DNA from: Candidatus Dormiibacter sp.
Lineage (GTDB): Bacteria; Chloroflexota; Dormibacteria; UBA8260
NCBI GenBank assembly: GCA_025450495.1
Contig: JANWHI010000044.1
Span: 1 to 5,443 of the forward strand
DNA length: 5,443 bases
Direction of reading: 5' to 3'
Position numbers and translations under genes: made by a program. The notes under the pieces were generated by a model. The model was given only the letters and a program-made list of their open reading frames with translations, was not told where the DNA came from and made no database searches. How positions within the stretch are numbered: position 1 is the first letter of the stretch; each line of letters begins with the position of its first letter. Shown piece by piece: positions 1-5,061 of this stretch.

Positions 1-1384
1 GGGCCGGGGTGCCGGACAGCAGCGCCATGCCGTTGGCCAGGTCGGTGAAGCTGACCCCGGACGGCAGGGCGCCGGACTCGGTGAGCGCTGGGACAGGGCT
101 CCTGCTCGTCCTGATCATCATGTTCAGCGGGCTCGAGATCGTTGCGGTTGCCGAGCTCGAGAGGATCGCCGGGGCCGCGGCGGCGGGAGTGGTACCGCCC
201 GTGTCATCGGCCCCGATGTCACAGACGTCGCGGCCGGGGGCATTGCGGGTCTGCGTGCGCTGGTCGATGTTGAACACCGGCTGCTGCAGGCACGTCGCCG
301 CGCTGCCGGCGGCGATCACCGGGCTACCGGCAAGCGGCGGCTCGGTCTCCGTCGTCCCGCCGTTGTACGCAAGCGCTCCAACGCGGGGGTCCAGCGGGCT
401 GGCAGATGTGCCGGTTTGGTCTGCGTTGGTGCCGGGGGTGATGTTGCCGCAGCCGGTGGCGTTGCCGATGAGGTTGTGGCCGCCGGGTCCGTCGGTGATG
501 GGGGTTCCCAGGGATCCGGATTGGCAGTCGGTTGCGGTGCCGGCGTGGATCTTGTTGGCGGCGAAGATGGTGTTGGTGAGGGTTGTGCGGCTGGAGGCGT
601 ACAGGCCGCCGCCGCTTTGGGCGGTGTTGGCGGTGATGGTGGTGTTGGTGATGGTGGTGTTTGAGCCTGGGGTGAGGGCGAGTGCTGCGATGGCGCCGCC
701 TTGGAGCAGTGAGACGTTGTTGGCGAGGGTGCTGTTGGTGATGTTCAGCGTGGAGGCGCCGGTTGCGCCGGTGCCGGTGTTGGTTTGGATGGCGCCGCCG
801 AGCTTGCTGTCGTTGTTGGCGATGGTGGAGTTCTGGATGGTGAGCGCGGCTGAGGTGTCGGAGTTGTCGGGGGTGGTGTTGAGGATCGCGGCGCTGGGGA
901 TGCTGATGTTGCCGGTGACTGTGTCGGCTGACAGCAGCAGGGTTCCCTGGTTGGTGACGGTCGGTGATCCGTTGCAGCTGGTGAGGCAGTTGAGGGTGAC
1001 GCCGGTGAGGGTTGCGTTGGCGCCGGGGGTGACGTTCAGCGGTCCGTGTCCGGCGTCGATCGTGATCGTGCGAGCGGTCGCGCCGCTGGCGGCTTTGATC
1101 GTGACGTTGGCCGAGACGGTTCCGATTCCGGGATAGGGCTTGGAGCCGCTGGACGCGAGCGAGATGATGTCGCCGTCGCCGGCGCAGCTGAGCGCGCGCT
1201 GGATCGTCGCGAACGGCGCCGCCGCCGCATTCGCCGAACACGCGATCTGGTCTGACCCACCGCGCGAGACGGAGTAGGTGATGCCGGCGGCGTCCGCGGC
1301 GCCCGCGTTGGCGGCAGCTGCGGTGATCAACACAGCCGCTGCCGCGCACGCGCGCAGCCGGAGATAACCGATTCGAAGGTTCAT
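1..1384 (-). CDS. Secreted right-handed beta-helix protein with choice-of-anchor Q-like region and start of a putative Ig domain (C-terminus off the window)
   Basis: Open for 461 codons from ATG 1384 to the left edge with no stop, so partial. AGGA at 1391-1394 lies 6-7 nt before the start. Residues 1-33 form a Sec signal peptide (basic start, Ala/Leu core, likely cleavage near ANAGA or AADA). Residues 57-110 look like the first turns of a pectin-lyase-like helix (FATIQRAL, GDIISLA). Residues 180-275 are Asn/Thr/Ile-rich turns with polymorphic-membrane-protein-like motifs: GGAI at 197 and 229, GGGLY at 258, and an FxxN at 274. Residues 301-393 follow the choice-of-anchor Q pattern: GGHNLIGN, a P-L-x-P-R-x-G-x-L block with YNGG, GSPVIAAG, a DQR, and CDIGADD. 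From about 408 the pattern (PALTESGALPSGVSF, LSGTPA) matches putative Ig (He_PIG-like) repeats. Probably a surface or exported adhesin-like or structural protein; no catalytic residues are evident and the substrate is unknown. The missing C-terminus may hold more Ig repeats or an anchor. Confidence 0.88.
   Translation of the reverse strand, partial: MNLRIGYLRLRACAAAAVLITAAAANAGAADAAGITYSVSRGGSDQIACSANAAAAPFATIQRALSCAGDGDIISLASSGSKPYPGIGTVSANVTIKAASGATARTITIDAGHGPLNVTPGANATLTGVTLNCLTSCNGSPTVTNQGTLLLSADTVTGNISIPSAAILNTTPDNSDTSAALTIQNSTIANNDSKLGGAIQTNTGTGATGASTLNITNSTLANNVSLLQGGAIAALALTPGSNTTITNTTITANTAQSGGGLYASSRTTLTNTIFAANKIHAGTATDCQSGSLGTPITDGPGGHNLIGNATGCGNITPGTNADQTGTSASPLDPRVGALAYNGGTTETEPPLAGSPVIAAGSAATCLQQPVFNIDQRTQTRNAPGRDVCDIGADDTGGTTPAAAAPAILSSSATATISSPLNMMIRTSRSPVPALTESGALPSGVSFTDLANGMALLSGTPA
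632..661. repeat. Perfect 15-bp tandem duplication inside the beta-helix gene
   Basis: The 15-mer GGTGATGGTGGTGTT occurs at 632-646 and again at 647-661. On the minus strand it encodes the pentapeptide NTTIT twice (residues 242-251) within a beta-helix turn. The 15-bp unit keeps the frame, so copy number could change without breaking the gene. The surrounding 600-670 stretch is a low-complexity GGTG/GTT run. Confidence 0.85.
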
Positions 1385-1523
1385 CGAGAGTCCTGTTCTT
1401 GCAATGGCGCTCCGGCGGATGACCGTGCCGGCGGCGCAGAGTGATCGTGACGACCGCCCTAGTCCCGGCTCAGGGTCAGGCGTTACACAAATTCGTCAAA
1501 AAGCCGCGACAGTCCAGCTTGGA
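1385..1523. other. Intergenic leader of the beta-helix gene
   Basis: 139 bp separates the small secreted gene (stop 1524) from the beta-helix gene (start 1384), both on the minus strand. It is long enough for a separate promoter. On the minus strand a TTGACG (plus 1493-1498 region, inside the AAAAAG tract's complement) resembles a -35 box. I find no good -10 at 16-18 bp, so no promoter is called. An inverted repeat at its right edge is listed separately. Confidence 0.4.
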
Positions 1524-1525
1524 CT
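1511..1525 (-). terminator. Weak terminator-like inverted repeat after the small secreted gene
   Basis: AGTCCA (1511-1516) and TGGACT (1520-1525) pair around a 3-nt loop, overlapping the TAG stop of the 1524-1895 gene. Reading the minus strand, a run of five T (complement of 1499-1503) follows about 7 nt after the stem. The layout resembles an intrinsic terminator, but the stem is only 6 bp and the T-run is displaced. It could also simply be a palindrome. Confidence 0.3.
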
Positions 1526-1895
1526 AGTGCCGACGCGGGGCGCAGGCGTGTATCGAAGGCTCCTTGGCGACCGCCCGGCGCAGCGGGTTCCAGTTCTCGC
1601 CGGGGACCGCGTTGTCGAGGTCGAGCAGGTTGTCGTACAGGTCGGTCACCGCGGTCCGGCAGCGGCCCGGAGCGAGGGGGTGGATCGAACTCAGCTGGCC
1701 GAGCCCCAGCGACGCCGTGAACGACCTGAAACGCGCCGTACGGTGGCGCGCCAGCGCCATGTTGCGCAGGTGGGCAGCCGTCTGGATCTTGTGCCAGTCG
1801 GCTTTGCTTGGACGTGATGGGCGGGACGCGCTCGCCGCCGGGCTACCCAAAAGAAACGCTGCGATCGCGATCGCAGTCAGCGTGCGCCTGTGCAT
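1524..1895 (-). CDS. Small secreted protein of unknown function (123 aa)
   Basis: I do not recognise a family. ATG at 1895 is preceded by AGGAG (1902-1906) at 6-nt spacing, which supports the start. Residues 1-23 are a clean Sec signal peptide: HRR, the hydrophobic core AIAIAAFLLG, then ASA before cleavage. The mature part of about 100 residues is strongly basic near its N-terminus (SRPSRPSK, then ARHRTARFR). Its two cysteines, at 79 and 118, could form one disulfide outside the cell. The middle (SIHPLAPGRCRTAVTDLYDNLLDLDNAVPGENW) reads as an amphipathic helix plus loop. The neighbour on the same strand is another exported protein, but the 139-bp gap argues against tight coupling. The signal peptide, Shine-Dalgarno sequence and normal amino-acid make-up argue for a real gene; the overlapping plus-strand frames lack all three. 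Confidence 0.75.
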   Translation of the reverse strand: MHRRTLTAIAIAAFLLGSPAASASRPSRPSKADWHKIQTAAHLRNMALARHRTARFRSFTASLGLGQLSSIHPLAPGRCRTAVTDLYDNLLDLDNAVPGENWNPLRRAVAKEPSIHACAPRRH

Positions 1896-1928
1896 GCGTG
1901 GCTCCTACGTACGTGCGACATGCCGTCG

Positions 1929-1943
1929 CGTTAGGCTCTAACG
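1929..1943. promoter_or_regulatory. Symmetric element between divergent genes, possible overlapping -10 region or operator
   Basis: CGTTAG (1929-1934) and CTAACG (1938-1943) form a perfect 6-bp inverted repeat around GCT, 33 bp from the ATG of the minus gene and 52 bp from the TTG of the plus gene. The plus strand contains TAGGCT (1932-1937), the same hexamer that serves as -10 in the nitroreductase promoter. The minus strand reads TAGAGC at the mirrored place. No good -35 accompanies either, so promoter assignment is tentative. Confidence 0.35.
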
Positions 1944-1983
1944 ATCCAGGAAGGCTGGCAGGGATCAGGCAACTAGACAAATC

Positions 1984-1987
1984 GGAG
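1984..1987 (+). promoter_or_regulatory. Shine-Dalgarno GGAG deciding a TTG start
   Basis: GGAG lies 8 nt before TTG at 1996. No ATG or GTG occurs in frame before the first membrane helix. This site and the hydrophobic start of the protein make TTG the best initiation codon. Confidence 0.6.
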
Positions 1988-1995
1988 AAACCAGA

Positions 1996-2391
1996 TTGGT
2001 TATCGCTGCGTCGTACCCCTTCCTGAATGTCCTCTGGGACATCCTCATCTTCTTTGCGTGGGTGATCTTCATTTGGATCGCGATCACCGTGCTGATCGAC
2101 GTCTTTCGCCGACACGACATTTCGGGGTGGGCCAAAGCCGCCTGGGTCGTGTTCGTCGTGATCCTTCCGTGGATCGGCGTCTTGACCTACCTGATCGTCA
2201 ACCACACGGGCATGGCCGAGCGACGCGCCCAGGACACCCAGGTGGCACAGGCCCAGTTCGATCAGTACGTCCGCCAGGCAGCCGGAAAGGGCGGACCGGC
2301 GAGCGAGATCGAGACGGCCAAGGGGCTGCTCGACAGCGGCGCGATCAGCCAGGAGGAATTCGACGCGATCAAGGCCAAGGCGCTCGCTTAG
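1996..2391 (+). CDS. PLDc_N-like two-helix membrane protein with C-terminal SHOCT domain (131 aa)
   Basis: Residues 8-35 form a first membrane helix rich in Trp, Phe and Ile. A short basic cytoplasmic loop follows with the conserved block FRRHDISGWAKAAW (37-50). Residues 50-68 form the second helix, ending in LPWIGVLTYLI. This arrangement matches the PLDc_N membrane module (phospholipase D-nuclease N-terminal type), found here without any nuclease domain. Residues 70-100 are a polar linker. Residues 103-130 match the SHOCT short C-terminal domain (IETAKGLLDSGAISQEEFDAIKAKAL), usually seen as an oligomerisation or interaction module. The family is widespread in actinobacteria as small inner-membrane proteins without an assigned reaction. 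Start TTG is supported by GGAG at 1984-1987. It is divergent from the small secreted gene and converges with the 56-aa gene 17 bp downstream. Confidence 0.88.
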   Translation: MVIAASYPFLNVLWDILIFFAWVIFIWIAITVLIDVFRRHDISGWAKAAWVVFVVILPWIGVLTYLIVNHTGMAERRAQDTQVAQAQFDQYVRQAAGKGGPASEIETAKGLLDSGAISQEEFDAIKAKALA

Positions 2392-2408
2392 CCAAGACAG
2401 TCTGCGCG

Positions 2409-2579
2409 TCAGCGTCCGTCGGGCTTCTTGCCCGTCGGACGCCAGCCGTGCCTGACCCCCTCGAGCAGCCGGCGCTGGCGTTCGGCATTCTCCTTGCTGG
2501 TGTGGCGGGAGTAGACCTTTCCGGTCTCTCGATCTACGACCTGATACGCCCCGTCGGTCTGCTTGATGGTGTAGGGCAT
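2409..2579 (-). CDS. Small basic hypothetical protein (56 aa)
   Basis: ATG at 2579 has a full AGGAGG (plus 2589-2594) 9 nt upstream, and the frame ends at TGA 2409-2411. The protein begins MPYTIKQTDGAYQVVDRETG, then KVYSRHTSKENAERQRRLL. A beta-strand pair (YQVVDRETGKVYS) is followed by an amphipathic helix of the kind 'TSKENAERQRRLLEGV' and a basic tail ending KKPDGR. This resembles small phage or chromosomal proteins that open with 'PY-I' and have a 'V(V/N)xxTGKVxS' strand followed by 'S+ExAExQxRLL'. That likeness is recalled, not searched, and no function is known to me. No signal or membrane segment. It sits 75 bp downstream of the SDR stop on the same strand and could be read from the SDR promoter, though the gap leaves room for its own. 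Its 3' end forms the strong stem at 2413-2441. Confidence 0.78.
   Translation of the reverse strand: MPYTIKQTDGAYQVVDRETGKVYSRHTSKENAERQRRLLEGVRHGWRPTGKKPDGR
2413..2441. terminator. Stem-loop at the junction of convergent genes, possible bidirectional terminator
   Basis: CGTCCG-T-CGGGC (2413-2424) pairs with GCCCG-T-CGGACG (2430-2441) around the loop TTCTT. That is 11 of 12 pairs, with one T:T mismatch. It begins 22 nt after the stop of the SHOCT gene and lies inside the last codons of the opposing 56-aa gene. There is no T-run on either side, so it would be a U-less actinobacterial-type terminator if it acts as one. Confidence 0.45.
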
Positions 2580-2654
2580 ACGCCTTCGCCTCCTGCTTGC
2601 GGGATCGCTTCCTGTCGCAATTTGACCACCGTCGTCGAGGCCCGAGCCGGCGCT

Positions 2655-3563
2655 TTACGTGGCCGAGAAGTAATGGCCTTCGTCGAGGTCGGCGAGCAGG
2701 CCGGGATGCATAGGCTCCCAGCTGAGGAGCTTGCGGGTGCGCGTGCTCGACGTCGGGTTGTCCAGCGCGACGACGAAGGCGGCGAAGCCGAAGTGCGCCT
2801 CCACGTCGTCGCCGGCGATGCTGGCGGTGGGGAGGCCCAGGTTGCGGCCGATCGACTCGGCGATCTCGCGCAATGGGATGCCGTCGTCGCCGACAGCGTG
2901 CAGCCGCGATCCCGCGGGTGCGCCCTCCAGAGCCAGGCGATAGAGCCGCGCGACATCCAGCGTATGACCGGCGGGCCAGCGGTTGAAGCCGTCCTCGACG
3001 TACCCGGAGCGGCCGGTCGATCGGGCGACTCCGATCAGCATCGGGATGAAGCCGTGCTTGTCGAGCGAGCTGTGCACGACCGGCGGTAGGCGCAGCACCG
3101 ACGAGCGGATGCCGCGCTCCGAGAGCCCCACGACGAAGTTCTCGGTGTCGACTCGGTAGCCGCCGCCGATCGTGTCGTCCTCGGTGCCGACGCGGTCAAG
3201 CCCGCCAAGGGTCAGCATCAGCGTTCCCGAGGTGCCCACAAACGGCTTTCCGTCACCACCGAGCCCATCGGCGAGCGCCCGCGCGGCGGCGAGGTCAGCG
3301 GCGCCCGCGCCCTCCAGATCGCCGGCGCGCATGGCGTCGTGGTCGAAGGCGAGATGGATGACGCCGTCGGCGGCGGACGCGGCCTCGCACAGCCCGTCGA
3401 GGTCGGCGAGGTCGCCGCGAACGACGCCGGCGCCGCGCTGCTCGAGCACAGCGGCCGACGAGTCAGACCTGGCCAGACCGACGACCTCGTGCCCGGCCTG
3501 CAGCAGATCGGGGACGAGGGCGGCGCCGACGTGGCCGCTGGCGCCGGTCACAAATACGCGCAT
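2655..3563 (-). CDS. Atypical/extended SDR, NAD(P)-dependent epimerase/dehydratase-like oxidoreductase (302 aa)
   Basis: The N-terminal Rossmann fold is clear: MRVFVTGASGHVG gives the TGxxGxxG motif at 6-13. Arg32 after the second strand (GLARSD) is compatible with NADP(H). VRGDLAD at 48-54 is the acidic turn that contacts adenine. GTSG at 110-113 supplies the catalytic-type Ser/Thr. In the YxxxK position Tyr136 is followed by Thr140, not Lys, so this is an atypical SDR and the classical proton relay may be altered. LRLPPVVH (157-164) is the conserved substrate-loop strand. FNRWPAGHTLDVARL (193-207) and the terminal DEGHYF are hallmarks of a common bacterial SDR subgroup. Length is normal and the protein is cytosolic; the substrate is unknown. 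AGGAGG at 3570-3575 is 6 nt from ATG. It is divergent from a TetR gene with an operator between them, so repression by that TetR is likely. Confidence 0.93.
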   Translation of the reverse strand: MRVFVTGASGHVGAALVPDLLQAGHEVVGLARSDSSAAVLEQRGAGVVRGDLADLDGLCEAASAADGVIHLAFDHDAMRAGDLEGAGAADLAAARALADGLGGDGKPFVGTSGTLMLTLGGLDRVGTEDDTIGGGYRVDTENFVVGLSERGIRSSVLRLPPVVHSSLDKHGFIPMLIGVARSTGRSGYVEDGFNRWPAGHTLDVARLYRLALEGAPAGSRLHAVGDDGIPLREIAESIGRNLGLPTASIAGDDVEAHFGFAAFVVALDNPTSSTRTRKLLSWEPMHPGLLADLDEGHYFSAT

Positions 3564-3580
3564 TAAAAGCCTCCTGACGA

Positions 3581-3603
3581 GTGATGGGACCGTGTCCCGT
3601 CAC
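3581..3603. promoter_or_regulatory. Operator O1, candidate TetR-family binding site
   Basis: GTGATGGGAC (3581-3590) and GTCCCGTCAC (3594-3603) form a 23-bp inverted repeat with a CGT centre and 9 of 10 pairs matching. It lies 17 bp upstream of the SDR ATG, in the region expected for the -10/+1 of that gene; TACGGT on the minus strand (plus 3602-3607) is a possible -10. Size and symmetry suit a TetR dimer. Confidence 0.6.
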
Positions 3604-3612
3604 CGTAGCAGA

Positions 3613-3635
3613 GTGATGGCACTCGGTCTCATCAT
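3613..3635. promoter_or_regulatory. Operator O2, second degenerate copy of O1
   Basis: The left arm GTGATGGCAC (3613-3622) matches the O1 left arm at 9 of 10 positions. After a 3-bp centre, the right arm GTCTCATCAT (3626-3635) matches the symmetric consensus GTCCCATCAC at 8 of 10. Centre-to-centre distance to O1 is 32 bp, about three helical turns, so both sites face the same side of the DNA. O2 overlaps the -35 region of the tetR promoter. Confidence 0.45.
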
Positions 3636-3639
3636 CACG

Positions 3640-3645
3640 TACCCT
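3640..3645 (+). promoter_or_regulatory. Candidate -10 box TACCCT of a leaderless tetR transcript
   Basis: TACCCT fits TAnnnT and ends 6 nt before the ATG at 3652, which would place the transcription start at or next to the A of the ATG. No Shine-Dalgarno precedes that ATG, unlike most other complete genes here. The -35 (ATGGCA, 3616-3621, 18-bp spacer) is poor. Confidence 0.4.
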
Positions 3646-3651
3646 GTGGCC

Positions 3652-4221
3652 ATGGCGCGCTGGCAGCCAAACGCCCAGGAGCGCCTCGTGCGCGCCGCGC
3701 TCGAGCTGTTCGCCGAGCAGGGCTATGAGAACACCACGGTGGTCGAGATCGCCGAGCGGGCGGGGCTGACGAAGAGCACCTTCTTCCGTCATGTCCCCGA
3801 CAAGCGCGAGGTGCTGTTCATCGGCCAGGACTTCCTCGTCCGTGCCCTCACCGAGGGGATCGCGTCGGCTCCCGACGGCGCCGCGCCGCTGGAGGCCGTC
3901 GCCGCGGCGCTCGAAGCTGCTGCGGGGGCGTTTCCGGCCGAGCGCCGCGAGTTCGGGCCCCGGCGCCAGGCGGTCATCGCTGCCAACCCGGAGCTGCAGG
4001 AGCGCGAGGCGCTCAAGCGGACGGGGTTCGCGGCGGCCATGACCGACGCGCTGAAGCAGCGCGGCGCAGACGACATCACCGCAAGTCTGGCCGCCGAGAT
4101 CGGCGTCCTCGCGCTCGGTCGCGCCTACACCCGGTGGGCCGACCCGGCAAACGAGCAGGAGTTCGGGGCGATTGCGCGCGAGGCTCTGACCGAGCTGCGG
4201 GCGGCGGGCGCTGCGCTTTGA
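3652..4221 (+). CDS. TetR/AcrR-family transcriptional regulator (189 aa)
   Basis: Residues 9-53 are a typical TetR N-terminal domain: RLVRAALELFAEQGYENTTV, then the helix-turn-helix EIAERAGLTKSTFFRHVPDK (32-51), where the recognition helix carries TKSTFFRH. The C-terminal ligand and dimer domain (about 60-185) contains FGPRRQAVIAANPELQEREA and ends in a helix with RAYTRWADP, the pattern of actinobacterial regulators with an MftR/acyl-CoA-type C-terminal domain. The effector cannot be read from sequence. The start is ATG 3652: an in-frame ATG at 3616 would add 12 residues not expected in the family and would lie inside O2. The divergent SDR and two operators point to local autoregulation. The nitroreductase follows 74 bp downstream from its own promoter and carries no copy of the operator, so its control by this TetR is not shown. 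Confidence 0.93.
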   Translation: MARWQPNAQERLVRAALELFAEQGYENTTVVEIAERAGLTKSTFFRHVPDKREVLFIGQDFLVRALTEGIASAPDGAAPLEAVAAALEAAAGAFPAERREFGPRRQAVIAANPELQEREALKRTGFAAAMTDALKQRGADDITASLAAEIGVLALGRAYTRWADPANEQEFGAIAREALTELRAAGAAL

Positions 4222-4245
4222 CGCGGGCCCGGGCCTGCGTAGGCT
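4218..4245 (+). promoter_or_regulatory. Nitroreductase promoter: TTGACG - 16 bp - TAGGCT
   Basis: TTGACG (4218-4223), overlapping the tetR stop, and TAGGCT (4240-4245) form a near-consensus housekeeping promoter with a 16-bp spacer. Reading the -35 as TTTGAC makes the spacer 17 bp. Transcription would start near 4252, giving a leader of about 44 nt before ATG 4296. Confidence 0.6.
4222..4239. promoter_or_regulatory. GC-only palindrome filling the promoter spacer
   Basis: An 18-bp inverted repeat with 8 of 9 pairs matching: a perfect GGCCCGGGCC core (4226-4235) flanked by CGC and GCG. It begins in the last bases of the -35 and ends just before the -10. It could be a regulator site placed to block or distort the promoter, or a short tetR termination hairpin. 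High GC raises the chance background. Confidence 0.35.
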
Positions 4246-4295
4246 CCAGCTGTACCGACCGCATTCAACGCTGGCCACCACTGAGGAGGCTGTAG

Positions 4296-4811
4296 ATGGA
4301 GACCTGGGATGCCATCACCGCTCGGCGCAATGTGCGCGAGTTCTCCGACCAGGCGATCGCAGACGCGGACCTCGACCGGGTGCTCGAGGCCGGCCGGATC
4401 GCCCCGTCGTCGCAGAACAATCAACCGTGGGATTTCGTCGCCGTGACCGACCGGGACATGTTGCGTGAGCTCGCCACTGTGTGGCGTGGCGGCGGCCACA
4501 TCGCAAACGCCGCCGCCGCGATCGCGATGGTGATCCCCGACGAGGAGGAGGCCCGCGCCCGCGAGCGCAACCGGTTCGACATCGGGCAGGCGACCATGCA
4601 GATGATGATCACCGCCGCCGACCTCGGGATCGGCAGCGGTCACTCGGCCGTCGGCGATCAGGATCTGGCGCGGTCGGTCCTCGGCGTCCCCGAGGGCAAG
4701 CTCGTCGCGTTCGTGATGGATCTCGGTTATCCGGCCGGCCGGCCGTTGGCGCCGGGGACGCGGCTCAAGCGCCGTGCGTTTGACGACGTCGTGCACCGCA
4801 ACGGCTGGTGA
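4296..4811 (+). CDS. Nitroreductase-family FMN-dependent oxidoreductase (171 aa)
   Basis: The protein opens with METWDAITARRNVREF; the RRxVREF block supplies the FMN phosphate-binding arginines. APSSQNNQPWDFVAV (36-50) is the conserved nitroreductase segment (A-P-S-x-x-N-x-Q-P-W) contacting FMN and the dimer interface. Residues 93-112 (NRFDIGQATMQMMITAADLG) are the long helix, followed by the GIGS turn. LGVPEGKLVAFVMDLGYP (129-146) is the C-terminal FMN-binding strand. The C-terminus FDDVVHRNGW is the usual family ending. At 171 residues it belongs to the short nitroreductases; these act as homodimers using NAD(P)H, here of unknown substrate. AGGAGG (4284-4289) sits 6 nt before ATG, and the promoter is at 4218-4245. 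An SDR, a TetR and a nitroreductase side by side suggest a small detoxification or redox module. Confidence 0.93.
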   Translation: METWDAITARRNVREFSDQAIADADLDRVLEAGRIAPSSQNNQPWDFVAVTDRDMLRELATVWRGGGHIANAAAAIAMVIPDEEEARARERNRFDIGQATMQMMITAADLGIGSGHSAVGDQDLARSVLGVPEGKLVAFVMDLGYPAGRPLAPGTRLKRRAFDDVVHRNGW

Positions 4812-4812
4812 G

Positions 4813-4832
4813 TCGCCCGCTCCGGCGGGCGA
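4813..4832 (+). terminator. UNCG-loop hairpin directly after the nitroreductase stop
   Basis: TCGCCCGC (4813-4820) pairs perfectly with GCGGGCGA (4825-4832) around TCCG, a UNCG-type tetraloop closed by C-G. The stem is 8 bp, nearly all G-C, and starts one base after the TGA. There is no U-run downstream, so it acts as a U-less terminator or a 3'-end stabiliser. Confidence 0.6.
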
Positions 4833-5061
4833 ACTGCATCTCACCGCCGAGTCCGCCCAGACCCGCTGGCCGCACCTGAGATTGGCGGGCGAGATGCGAG
4901 ACGGACGTCATCTACCGTGCCGAGACCTGCGTTTCGTGTCGGCGCGTGTACGCGGTAGCTAGCGCGGTCGTCGTGACTCCCTCTGTCAGGGGCAAGCAGC
5001 CGGAGCTCGATTGCCGGGAGCAGAGCCGCGGTCGGTTCGTGCCGTGGAAGCAGCGCCCGGG

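Noticed and set aside
493..508. GTGATGGG...TTCCCA, similar to the tetR operator arms
   Set aside because: Lies inside the beta-helix coding sequence in a low-complexity GGTG region; arms and spacing do not fit the O1 pattern.
9..1136. 375-codon plus-strand frame of Val, Ala and Leu
   Set aside because: Antisense of the beta-helix gene; its hydrophobicity comes from complementing Asn/Thr codons. No start signal.
324..1349. Long minus-strand frame rich in Arg and His
   Set aside because: It is the +1 shadow of the Asn/Thr/Ile-rich beta-helix gene (ACC/AAC codons read out of frame as His/Arg/Pro). No domain, and the true frame has a signal peptide and Shine-Dalgarno sequence.
1907..1914. ACGTACGT 8-bp palindrome
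   Set aside because: Adjacent to the Shine-Dalgarno sequence of the secreted gene, too short to distinguish from chance.
2058..3089. 343-codon plus-strand frame
   Set aside because: Overlaps three better-supported genes out of frame, Arg/Gly-rich, no domain.
3172..3651. Upstream extension of the tetR frame
   Set aside because: The extra residues are Ser/Pro/Ala/Arg-rich antisense of the SDR gene. The TetR family start is at 3652.
3463..4281. Minus-strand frame opposite tetR
   Set aside because: Antisense shadow with no domain; tetR has a full HTH on the other strand.
4125..4844. 239-codon minus-strand frame opposite the nitroreductase
   Set aside because: Shadow of a clear FMN enzyme; no Shine-Dalgarno or domain.
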